From Promethearchaeota archaeon (GTDB lineage Archaea; Asgardarchaeota; Lokiarchaeia; Sigyniarchaeales; SOKP01), in contig JAHLWP010000017.1 in the NCBI GenBank assembly GCA_019057865.1, positions 1-64,000 on the forward strand: 64,000 nt of DNA. Reading direction: 5' to 3'. The position numbers were made by a program, and so were the translations under genes. Positions 1 through 8,369 of the stretch are shown piece after piece (positions within the stretch are counted from its first letter, which is position 1; the number at the start of each line of letters is the position of its first letter). Under the pieces are notes generated by a model. The model was not told where the DNA came from. It was given only the letters and a program-made list of their open reading frames with translations, and did not search any database.

Positions 1-17
1 ATGTACTTAGGACCACT

Positions 18-1976
18 ATGAAGCATTCTTCGATTGAATCACAGGCACAAGTAAGTGAGATGAAAAATAGTTTGCAGACCCAATCCTTAAAGGATGCGGG
101 GGGTCAGCTTGTTATGTCTACTCTTATGCTATTTAGTGGTTTCTTACTGGGTACATTTGTTCCTGTGGCTATAGCAGGTTCTTTAGCACCCGTTGTTATT
201 ACAATGGTGAATTCCAAGATTGCTAAGGATTGCTCAATTAAAACAATGCTTGAAGACTCGGTTGATATTCAGGCAGGGTTGGTTCCTCAGCCTTTGCAAC
301 AATGGTATTTTGAGTTTTCAGATGCGACTCAGTCAGTTTGGTATCATGATTTAGAACAGGCTTTACTTGATGTGACGAGAGCCCTTTCTGAACCACAAAA
401 ACCTGTTATCACTCAAGAGATGATTGATAAAATTAAAGCTTTAGGACCACAATCCCTTGTTGAGAAGATGGCGCTAGAGCAAGGGCTACCATTAGAGAGA
501 GTTGGAGACTTTTTCACCTTGTTACCTTCTCGAGGGGCTGCCCATCCATCGATTAAGTTGCTCGAAAGAATTCGTAATATACTCTCCAGTATTGCCTCAG
601 TTAAAAAGTGGGGTGGTAGAGTCACAGATGCAGAATTTCAACGAGTATTGGGTTTTGGAGATTCTTTCATTAAGAAAATTAATAAAAAGATATCAGCTGG
701 TGTAGGTCATAATTTTGATACCAATTCGCTGCAAAAGATGGAGTTAAAGATAAGATCTTTTTCTGAAAAAGGTTATTATCTTGCACGTGCTGCAGTAAAT
801 ATTTACTTGAGTAAATACGATAGTAAAGGGAGACTTATACATGATATAGGAAGAGTTTTTGCTCAACATTTGAAGAAGCCCATCTCTACTCGAAGTCTAT
901 CTAAATTAATTGGTAGATCATCTAGTTATTTGCAGGATTTTATAACAGGCATGCATTCTAAGACTGGTTTACCTCGTGAAGATATTTTTACACATTCAGT
1001 TTTACATATTTTAGTCGATATTTTTAATTTAAAGCATACAAAGATGGGTATTGATTCATGGGTTCTTGAAGATATTAAAGAAGAATGTTTTAATGTAGTT
1101 CAAGATTTTCTAATTGATGAAGGTAAGCTTGATAAATCAGCCAAAAAGCAATTTAAAGTAATTTTCAGTGTCACTCATACATTATCAAAAGCTACTAATT
1201 CTTTTTATTCACCAGCAAGGCTTAGTTTAGAGATGAGTCAACAACTTTATGGAGGAGATAATACACAAGTAATTACGACAAAATTAGTTGACGGTTCTAA
1301 AATTGATACCAAGCAATGCAAGTGGCTAAAACGTAAGCTTAGAGCTTACATATTACATGCGACTCCTGAGGTACTTGGAACTATTAGAGATATTAATTTG
1401 TATTATAAAAAGTCGAGTAGGACAAGGACAAAATATCATCCAAGATGGTATGATCCGGATATAGTAGCTGAGCATTTATATACTTTACTTATAGAACAAT
1501 TAGGATTTTGTGCTTTAACATTAGAACCACTTGAGGATAAATGTAAAGATCCACTTATTGGTTGGATAAGACATCATATTGATGAAGATACAATGAGCAT
1601 TGATCTTGATAAATTGGCAATAATTATTTCTAGGATTCATGTGAGTTCTAAATATTTACCTCATAAATATCAAGCAGGAGTGTCTAAGCGAGACGTATTG
1701 CGAGTTAGGGCTCGGATATTATATAATCGAAAAGTAATTAAGGATTTAATTGATTTAGATAAAAAGATTATTGATGAAAATGACTTACCACTAGCGTTTA
1801 GAAAGCAGTTTAGAAAGCAAGAGTATATTGATTTATTTATTAAACGTAGAAATGAATTCAGGCAAAGGGGTGAAGATATATTTTTTGAGCCAGGTGGTTT
1901 TTATGAGAATTTTTATCAACTATATAAAAATCAGTGGTTTTGGAGCACTCATTATCTCAACTTTTTAAAATTTTAA
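18..1976 (+). CDS. large unknown protein with a degenerate HNH-like segment
   Basis: I do not recognise this 652-residue protein as a named family. Residues about 31-65 form a hydrophobic stretch that could be one or two membrane segments. The middle is helical, with two helix-turn-helix-like stretches (near residues 210-230 and 293-315). Near residues 497-530 there is a run of the form FCALTLEPLE, then RHHIDED with His519 and His520, then a further SRIHVS. This resembles the His-His core and trailing His of HNH nucleases, but the usual paired cysteines are missing, so nuclease activity is only a guess. The reading frame is open back to the window edge (codons at 3-17 contain no stop), so the true start may lie upstream. 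It converges on the zinc protein at 1988-2821 with an 11-base gap. Confidence 0.75.
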   Translation: MKHSSIESQAQVSEMKNSLQTQSLKDAGGQLVMSTLMLFSGFLLGTFVPVAIAGSLAPVVITMVNSKIAKDCSIKTMLEDSVDIQAGLVPQPLQQWYFEFSDATQSVWYHDLEQALLDVTRALSEPQKPVITQEMIDKIKALGPQSLVEKMALEQGLPLERVGDFFTLLPSRGAAHPSIKLLERIRNILSSIASVKKWGGRVTDAEFQRVLGFGDSFIKKINKKISAGVGHNFDTNSLQKMELKIRSFSEKGYYLARAAVNIYLSKYDSKGRLIHDIGRVFAQHLKKPISTRSLSKLIGRSSSYLQDFITGMHSKTGLPREDIFTHSVLHILVDIFNLKHTKMGIDSWVLEDIKEECFNVVQDFLIDEGKLDKSAKKQFKVIFSVTHTLSKATNSFYSPARLSLEMSQQLYGGDNTQVITTKLVDGSKIDTKQCKWLKRKLRAYILHATPEVLGTIRDINLYYKKSSRTRTKYHPRWYDPDIVAEHLYTLLIEQLGFCALTLEPLEDKCKDPLIGWIRHHIDEDTMSIDLDKLAIIISRIHVSSKYLPHKYQAGVSKRDVLRVRARILYNRKVIKDLIDLDKKIIDENDLPLAFRKQFRKQEYIDLFIKRRNEFRQRGEDIFFEPGGFYENFYQLYKNQWFWSTHYLNFLKF

Positions 1977-1987
1977 TTATCTTTTTT

Positions 1988-2821
1988 TTAAAGTAAAAAG
2001 TTTTTAAGGTCTTTACTCATTTCGGAGTTTATTTTTTTATCAAAATTTTCAGAAGCATATTCTGCTTTATAAAATACTGGACAGTCCTTCTCAAAAAGCT
2101 TACATGTATATTCATTAGGATTATTTCTTGTTTTAGAGATAGTACATAAAAATCCATAAGGGCACATTTTGAGTTCGTGGCAAGGTTTAAAAAACTCAGG
2201 CCGTAAATATTTGCTAAGATGTCTAAACCGTATACGCTCAACAGTATCACTTAACTTTTGTTCGGGGAATTTTTTGGAATCTTCCGTAATTTCCTCAGAA
2301 ATATAAAAAACTGGACAATCATGACCAAAGATTTTACAAGTATATTTAGTCTGTTTCCTTCGAATCCTAAATGCTTCAGTTACACCACCATAAGGACACC
2401 AATTAAGATTATAACATGGTTTTTTTGCATTATCATTTACTATAATGCCTTTATTAAACCATCTTTTAGGATCTAAATTCTCCTGCATATCGTGATAACA
2501 ATCTTCACAAAACCATCTATCATAATAAGAATCGTAAATCATATCTTTATCAGAAATATCTCCCTTACAAAATCCTGAACAATGTAATATAGAATGATGA
2601 TAGGTATTTAAAAGATCATTATACTCTTTATTAAGTTGAATTCTTCTCTTTTCATCAATAGGAGAATATCCATTAAAATATCGATTTTTCCAAGCCATTT
2701 CACTAGATTTTGATATATTCTTAAGTCTTTTCTCAATTACAAGTGAAAGCATCCTCCTTAGATTTTTCCTAATATTTTTTAAACTTTCATGTTTTATTAC
2801 GATTTTTCGTCCATCTTTCAT
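1988..2821 (-). CDS. cysteine-rich zinc-binding protein with three Cys4 clusters
   Basis: Unnamed 277-residue protein. The N-terminus (residues 5-40) is a basic helix. Next comes a Cys4 site (C81, C85, C105, C108) containing the signature SDKDMIY and WFCEDC. Then the same module appears twice, CPYG ... YTCK-F--DCPVFY (C136, C142, C162, C169 and C214, C220, C240, C247), so the C-terminal half arose by internal duplication. The CPYG/DCPVFY module is seen in other archaeal proteins of unknown function (recalled, not searched). The N-terminal helix and the SDKDMIY Cys4 site also occur in the protein at 48803-49378, so the two are paralogues. Role unknown; metal binding is inferred from the cysteine spacing. 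Starts at ATG. Confidence 0.8.
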   Translation of the reverse strand: MKDGRKIVIKHESLKNIRKNLRRMLSLVIEKRLKNISKSSEMAWKNRYFNGYSPIDEKRRIQLNKEYNDLLNTYHHSILHCSGFCKGDISDKDMIYDSYYDRWFCEDCYHDMQENLDPKRWFNKGIIVNDNAKKPCYNLNWCPYGGVTEAFRIRRKQTKYTCKIFGHDCPVFYISEEITEDSKKFPEQKLSDTVERIRFRHLSKYLRPEFFKPCHELKMCPYGFLCTISKTRNNPNEYTCKLFEKDCPVFYKAEYASENFDKKINSEMSKDLKNFLL

Positions 2822-3087
2822 TTCTAAAGATAAAAAACTGATAAATATATTTTAACTGAAAATGAATATTCTAATGATAAAAAAAGAATTTTGATATATA
2901 AAATTAAAGGTTAATAAAGGATTAGAATATTAATTATTGGTCCAATAAATTGGGCGTATAAGCATTTTTTAAAGCTTACATGATTTTTTAATATTAAATT
3001 GATTATCTCTCAGGATAATGACCTGCTATCGATTCTCTTTAATTATATAGAGTTTTAAAAAGAAAGAATAGATTAAAAAAGACCTTT

Positions 3088-5343
3088 TTACTTTATAGGG
3101 CGAGAATTCGCCTGGAATATCGGACCGATGAATTGAGCATACAATTTTGCATACTGAGACTGATTGCTCACAATACTAATCATATCACCTTCTTTGGCAG
3201 TGTAAGGGCCGATTATGGTCTCTTCCGCGTCCCGGGTCACTGCGAAAAACTCACCGGCAGTGGATAATTGTCTGAATTGAATATTCCCAAGTTGCTTCAT
3301 CTTCGCGATAATGCCGGCATATTTGCTCAAATCCCATTGGGAGGTAAGCATGAATCGTGCCGCCTTTCTCTGAAAAGCAAATTCAGAAACGACTTGTAAA
3401 ATTTCAGGGATTACAACGGGAGTCACAATAATTATCGATGATTTTGTTCTATATACAGCATCTTTTATGGCTGCAATCATTGCATCGCGTCCAACTACAT
3501 GCCAAGTTGTAACTTTAGACCTTTCTGGAATTGAACTAGATGCATGATGGATATCCTTCAATTTATCTTCATTATTTTCAGCTAATTCTGTACTATCATC
3601 GATGGAATTCATGAATTGGAGCGTAAAATCAGCGATGGCATCTTTAATATTCTGTGTGGTGTCACGAGTAGTATTTGATAAACTATTTTGTAATGTTTTC
3701 GCATTTTCTTCATATTTGGATTTATGATCAGCTAGCATATCTGTTAAACCTTTATCTAATTCACTAGTTTCTCCATTCCATAATTGAATCTCGCTATTAA
3801 TTTTATCAGAGCAATCTCTTTTCCCTCCAGAAAATTTACTATCTACATCTCTAGTCCAGTTTTCATTAATTCTTTTAATTTCAGTGTCAAAATCAGTGTA
3901 ATGTCTTAAAGAGCCTTCTTTATGCCTATTAATTGTTTCGTCATATTGTTTATGATGTTGTTTTAAAGTACTTTCTGTAGAATCCTTTAACTTTAAGTTG
4001 GTATCAGAGCAGTCTTTTACACCACTTTGCAGTGTATTGTTAATTTCAGACGCCATATCTGTCGCTAAGCTCTCTAATTGTGCATCAATTGTCTCTTGAG
4101 CTTTGTAATCAAGATCAGTGGTTTCAGAGCCTAGTCCATCATTTTCTTTAGTCATTATATCAGTCACGTCGGTTTTTATCTGATCAGTTGTTTCTCTGGT
4201 CGTAGTAATATAATCCTCACTCGTTTTAACAAAATCATCTTTCATAGGTTCAGTGTAAGTTAATATATTTTGTATGGTAGTCTCATGTCTAGCTTTATAT
4301 TTTTTCTTTTTTCCAAGCCAGAAAAATCCTTTTTTAGCCATATCTTCTGAAAAATCAGTAAAACGATTAGCATGTTCTAGAAGATTATCAATTAAAGTAA
4401 GAGTCATACTTTTAAATTCATTAGTTTGATCAGTTAATATTCTATGTCTTTCATCAACAGTTGCTTTTAAGTTGGTTTGAAGTATATCAGTAGTGTTTTT
4501 CACATGATTCATATGCTCTTTTAATAGGCCAGAAATTCTTTCTTTTAAATCAGTAACTACCTTATCCATTCTCTCGAGATATTTTTCTAAAATCTGTTCC
4601 ATTTTTGGTTTTAGTTCCTTTGCAGTATTCTTATGTCTTTCTACGTGCTCATCTAACTCCATTTTCAATTCTTTATCTAAATTCTCCACACGAGTTGAAA
4701 AATCATTTAACAAATCTGCAATTAAAGTTGTTAAATTATCTTTTGTTTTATTGACAGTTGACTCATTGTCACCTACAGCTGTAGTTGAAATATTCTTTAA
4801 ATCAGTGTTTAATGTACCCATTATTGAGTGAATATTAGTCTCTAATTCTTTAGTAGTTTCTGTAAAGCGAGTTCTTGCATTATCAATTTTATTTTTCTTA
4901 ATATTATTTTTTGAGTCAGAATCTTCGAAAAATGCTTTAATTTGGCCATCAACAGCAGTTTCAACTTCTCCTATACTTTTGTTTTGTATAGCTTCAAGTT
5001 TTTCAAAACGGTTAGATTGATCTGCTAAGATATTATCTTTTATTTTAGCAATTTCATTTCTAAAGAGTTCTGATTCAGTTGTAAATAATTCGAAGTAGGG
5101 TTCAAGAGGGATGTATCTATCTACAATACCTTCAACTCTTTTAAGAAAACCTTTCTCAACTAACCAATTTGTAATTTCTAATACTTTCTCATAGGTTAAT
5201 TCCTCATGTTCCTCGGTTAGAGTCATGTATACTTCAGAAGCTGTTGCACGAGGCACTCTTAAATAAACTATATATATATTAATCTGTTCTTCAGCGAATC
5301 CATACCTCGTAAATACTTCTTTAGTGAATTCTTTTAACGACAT
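3088..5343 (-). CDS. TrmB-like winged-helix protein with a very long coiled coil and C-terminal PLD-like sensor domain
   Basis: The 751-residue product has three parts. Residues about 1-80 form a TrmB-type winged helix, including the phrase ATASEVYMTL and a second helix ending in WLVEKGFLKRVEG. Residues about 85-605 are low-complexity, Asp/Glu/Lys/Thr-rich and strongly helical, with regular hydrophobic spacing, as in apolipoprotein-like or chemoreceptor-type coiled coils; one basic, aromatic patch (WLGKKKKYKARHE) sits near residue 345. Residues about 611-751 resemble the C-terminal sugar-sensor (phospholipase-D-like) half of TrmB regulators. Ordinary TrmB proteins are roughly 250-350 residues, so the coiled coil is a huge insertion. 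A GGAGAAA ribosome-binding site precedes the ATG. A tandem 17-bp repeat lies upstream at 5376-5409. It could be a DNA-binding regulator or a scaffold that has lost regulation; this is not decidable from sequence. Confidence 0.85.
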   Translation of the reverse strand: MSLKEFTKEVFTRYGFAEEQINIYIVYLRVPRATASEVYMTLTEEHEELTYEKVLEITNWLVEKGFLKRVEGIVDRYIPLEPYFELFTTESELFRNEIAKIKDNILADQSNRFEKLEAIQNKSIGEVETAVDGQIKAFFEDSDSKNNIKKNKIDNARTRFTETTKELETNIHSIMGTLNTDLKNISTTAVGDNESTVNKTKDNLTTLIADLLNDFSTRVENLDKELKMELDEHVERHKNTAKELKPKMEQILEKYLERMDKVVTDLKERISGLLKEHMNHVKNTTDILQTNLKATVDERHRILTDQTNEFKSMTLTLIDNLLEHANRFTDFSEDMAKKGFFWLGKKKKYKARHETTIQNILTYTEPMKDDFVKTSEDYITTTRETTDQIKTDVTDIMTKENDGLGSETTDLDYKAQETIDAQLESLATDMASEINNTLQSGVKDCSDTNLKLKDSTESTLKQHHKQYDETINRHKEGSLRHYTDFDTEIKRINENWTRDVDSKFSGGKRDCSDKINSEIQLWNGETSELDKGLTDMLADHKSKYEENAKTLQNSLSNTTRDTTQNIKDAIADFTLQFMNSIDDSTELAENNEDKLKDIHHASSSIPERSKVTTWHVVGRDAMIAAIKDAVYRTKSSIIIVTPVVIPEILQVVSEFAFQRKAARFMLTSQWDLSKYAGIIAKMKQLGNIQFRQLSTAGEFFAVTRDAEETIIGPYTAKEGDMISIVSNQSQYAKLYAQFIGPIFQANSRPIK

Positions 5344-5375
5344 AAATTTTTCTCCATATTTCGATTAAAAACAAA

Positions 5376-5409
5376 ATGAATTCTATATTAATATGAATTC
5401 TATATTAAT
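5376..5409. repeat. perfect tandem 17-bp repeat upstream of the TrmB-like gene
   Basis: The 17-mer ATGAATTCTATATTAAT occurs twice back to back (5376-5392 and 5393-5409). It starts 33 bases upstream of the start codon of the minus-strand TrmB-like gene, where its promoter should lie. It could be an operator for autoregulation, or a simple slippage duplication of an AT-rich promoter. Confidence 0.7.
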
Positions 5410-5597
5410 ATTTTAATCTGAAAGGATTTAATAATATTTTCATAATGATTAAATAAAAACTTAAGGTTTTAAGCAGTTGATTTTTTCTTCTTAAATCTTC
5501 TCTGTAATTTTTCCTTTAATTGGGAAAAGTTATTCCTCAATCCTTTTTATATCAATTTAATTCTTTTAAGTTAGACCAAATTAGGTGTTTAAAGAAA

Positions 5598-6269
5598 ATG
5601 AAAAAATTTAATAAAATTTTACTGGGAGCTTTTGTTTTTATGGCACTAATTTCTATAGTTAACATAAGTAATGTAGTAGCAGCATCGCCTTTAGATATTC
5701 CAACAGATGAATATAGTGGTACTCTAGAGCCAGGCGAAAATGTAATACGATTTCGTAATCAAACACAGATACGTATAGATTGTGATCATTGTGTTTGTAT
5801 AAACATAGAATGTGAAGCTTTGAAGATTGGAGCAAAGGATTTTATATTAGAGCTTAGTACACCTGGCGATTGTCTAATGAGTATGAATTGTACTGAAGAA
5901 CAAGCTGAGCTTGGATTATTAAAAGGTCATAGGGTTCAAACAAGAACCCGTAATAGATATACTTATAGAGAAGGATTCTGTATTTCAATAGGATGTAATT
6001 GTTCAGAAATCCAAGCAAGATTACGCATTAAAGCATCAATCCATAATAGAAATGGTGTTTGGGCATATTATAAAGGTGACAAATGGGTTCCTGTTCCTAC
6101 AACAATTGAAGATGACTATTTAACTGCGGAAGTGGATCACTTTTCTTCGTGGACTATTTTAATTCCAATAGGTGTAGAAAATTTTGTATTTTATGTTGGT
6201 ATTGCTGCTATAATAGGAGTAATTGCTGTAGTTTCAGTTGCTTTTCTTAGAAAAAGAATACAACAATAA
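5598..6269 (+). CDS. secreted, membrane-anchored cysteine-rich protein
   Basis: No recognised family. I start it at ATG 5598, because this gives a textbook signal peptide (MKKFNKILLGAFVFMALISI, ending near VVAA); an upstream TTG at 5520 would bury it. The 223-residue product has a Cys-rich middle (CDHCVC, IECEA, GDCLMSMNC, GFCISIGCNC), suggesting disulfides or metal binding outside the cell. A short beta-rich stretch follows, with WVPVPT and a DHFSSW motif of a kind I associate with archaeal surface proteins. The C-terminus carries a single membrane helix (about 197-218) followed by basic residues RKRIQQ, so the body faces outward. It is followed 79 bases later by the membrane-anchored regulator at 6349, and the two may be co-transcribed. 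Confidence 0.8.
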   Translation: MKKFNKILLGAFVFMALISIVNISNVVAASPLDIPTDEYSGTLEPGENVIRFRNQTQIRIDCDHCVCINIECEALKIGAKDFILELSTPGDCLMSMNCTEEQAELGLLKGHRVQTRTRNRYTYREGFCISIGCNCSEIQARLRIKASIHNRNGVWAYYKGDKWVPVPTTIEDDYLTAEVDHFSSWTILIPIGVENFVFYVGIAAIIGVIAVVSVAFLRKRIQQ

Positions 6270-6348
6270 GCAACCAATTTTTTAAAACTAAAATTTTTTT
6301 TATTTTTATTAATTAAATTAAGAAAATATTACCAAAAATTGAACTTAT

Positions 6349-7605
6349 TTGATTTTTAATAGAAGAATTACGAAGAAAAAGCATCGGTTAAAAATTTTAT
6401 TCGTATTTATTCTTATTCTTGAGTTTAATTTTTTTTTTTTTTATGTATTAGCTAGAGATAAAGATATTCTAGATTTTTGGACAGAAGATACAGTCAACCC
6501 TGGAGAACATGTTTCTTATTATTTTCCAAATAATATTATATTTGAAATTTCAACAGATTCTCTAATAGATCTCTATATAGAATATGATAACAATATAAAA
6601 AATCGCCAATCTTATTTTATGTTTAGCAACAATGAGTCTATGTCTTTAAATATAACGTCAAAAATAAGCATGAAAAGCTATGGTATCTCAAATATCCCCC
6701 CAAATCCAAAAAAAGGAAATTTTCAGTTGAGATACAAATATAATTGTATTTTTAGAATAAGGTCCAATACTTCAATTGAAAATTTAACTATTATGCATCG
6801 AAAAAATAGTTTTTATGGATTAAGACCTAGTATCAATTACTCTTTGGCGATATATGAAATATATCAAGACTCGTGGGAATTAATTGACACAGAAGAGAAG
6901 GTTAATGAATCAACATCTGAACCATATTTAGAAGGTACTCTTTTAGGTATTGGAGGAGGTATTGATTATTTTGTCACACTTTTTGAGTTTACTGTAGAAC
7001 CTTATGATTGGACATGGTTGATAATAACAATACTAATAACTGCTGTTAGTATTTTATCAATAGCATTATTAATATCAAAAAAAGATTATTTTCAGTATCT
7101 AAAAACAAGAACTATCTCAATTGAGAAAGGTGCTCATAGATTATCTTTAGATGAGGTTTTGGAAAACGAAAATCGAAGCAAAATTATTGAACTAATTTTA
7201 AATGAGCCTGGAATTCATTTTAATGAATTATTACGAAAGACAGGCCTTGCTGCTGGAAACATAGTATGGCACCTTGATATTCTTCAGACTTACAAAATAA
7301 TTGGAAAAAAGAGAGTAGGCAACTTTATTGCTTATTTTCCTTATTATCAAAAAAATCCTATTTCTAATATTGATTTAAAGTTACAAAAAAGTAAATTCAC
7401 TTTAGAAATACTAGAAATGATTGAGCAAGATCCAGGAATATGGAATAGTTTAATTACTAAAAAACTCAAGGTTGATCATAAAACAATACAATACCATATT
7501 AGGAAATTAGAGGAATTAGGCTTGATAAATTTTAAAAAAGAAGGAAGGAAGAAAAAAATATTTCCCAACTTAGATTCTGAATATTTCAATAGGAAGAAAT
7601 TGTAA
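6349..7605 (+). CDS. membrane-anchored transcription regulator with two winged-helix domains
   Basis: The 418-residue product starts with a basic stretch and a hydrophobic helix (about 14-35), then an outward-facing Asn/Ser-rich beta domain (about 36-220), a second membrane helix (WTWLIITILITAVSILSIAL, about 223-245) and a cytoplasmic part. The latter holds two winged-helix domains: about 275-340 (NEPGIHFNELLRKTGL ... NIVWHLDIL) and about 350-412 (EQDPGIWNSLITKKL ... TIQYHIRKLEELGLI). This is a one-component architecture in which an external sensor is tied directly to DNA binding, a layout known for several archaeal membrane regulators. The start codon is TTG; no nearby ATG keeps the first membrane helix. 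The gene directly follows the secreted Cys-rich protein, whose expression or state it might sense (inference). Confidence 0.85.
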   Translation: MIFNRRITKKKHRLKILFVFILILEFNFFFFYVLARDKDILDFWTEDTVNPGEHVSYYFPNNIIFEISTDSLIDLYIEYDNNIKNRQSYFMFSNNESMSLNITSKISMKSYGISNIPPNPKKGNFQLRYKYNCIFRIRSNTSIENLTIMHRKNSFYGLRPSINYSLAIYEIYQDSWELIDTEEKVNESTSEPYLEGTLLGIGGGIDYFVTLFEFTVEPYDWTWLIITILITAVSILSIALLISKKDYFQYLKTRTISIEKGAHRLSLDEVLENENRSKIIELILNEPGIHFNELLRKTGLAAGNIVWHLDILQTYKIIGKKRVGNFIAYFPYYQKNPISNIDLKLQKSKFTLEILEMIEQDPGIWNSLITKKLKVDHKTIQYHIRKLEELGLINFKKEGRKKKIFPNLDSEYFNRKKL

Positions 7606-7848
7606 AAGCTTATTTTATTTATTCTTAATCAATTTATCATGATGTATTTATTCCATTTCAATGATATTGCTAATTATTCTCTAAAAAAGGAGAAAGAGTT
7701 TTAAATTTAAAATTTAAAATTATTAATTCTGAAACTCATTTAATATTAAATATTGTCATCATTTTAAATCATAGTTAATTTAAGATTTGATTTAATAATT
7801 TTTAATTCAATAAAATGATAATAATTATATTAAAAATAATGAACTGTA

Positions 7849-8355
7849 ATGATAGATCCCGAAATATTTTTGAAATTTCTAAAAAGTCGAAGGAGTATTC
7901 GAAATTTTCAAGAAAAACCAATTTCTGATAAAGAAATAGATATGATTCTAGAAGCAGGTCGATGGGCACCTTCAGCTAATAATCGACAACCATGGAAGTT
8001 TATAGTTATAAAAAATAAGGAAATTTTGAAAGCTATCTCTAAGATAGCACGTTATGGAAAATTTATAGAACAATCACCAGTAGTTATTGCAATTGTTGGT
8101 AAAAAGAAAGTAAGTTCTAAATGGTATTTACAAGATACTTCCTTAGTTTCAATGAATATGATGCTAATGGCATGGTCGTTAAATATTGGGACTTGTTGGA
8201 TTGGAAATTTAAATAGAGAAAAAGCAAAAGAAATATTAAAAGTATCTAAAGATGATTTTCTTTTAACAATATTACCATTTGGATATATTAAAGGAGAAAT
8301 CCCTCAACCAACCAATAGAAAAGATTTAGATAAAATTAAGAGAGAAATTGTTTAA
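7849..8355 (+). CDS. nitroreductase family protein
   Basis: FMN-dependent NAD(P)H oxidoreductase of the nitroreductase fold, 168 residues, a normal length for the short archaeal subgroup. Visible hallmarks are the N-terminal SRRSIRNFQEKPI (phosphate-contacting RRS-R), the APSANNRQPWKF loop that contacts FMN, the central MMLMAWSLNIGTCWIG helix and strand, and the closing LPFGYIKGE. The substrate cannot be read from sequence; the family covers nitro compounds, flavins and quinones. It stands alone: 243 bases without a gene lie upstream, and the convergent M24 gene ends 14 bases downstream. Confidence 0.9.
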   Translation: MIDPEIFLKFLKSRRSIRNFQEKPISDKEIDMILEAGRWAPSANNRQPWKFIVIKNKEILKAISKIARYGKFIEQSPVVIAIVGKKKVSSKWYLQDTSLVSMNMMLMAWSLNIGTCWIGNLNREKAKEILKVSKDDFLLTILPFGYIKGEIPQPTNRKDLDKIKREIV

Positions 8356-8369
8356 AAATATTAGCTATA

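Noticed and set aside
5520..5597. TTG start adding 26 residues to the secreted Cys-rich protein
   Set aside because: It would place the signal peptide inside the protein; ATG 5598 gives a standard export signal.
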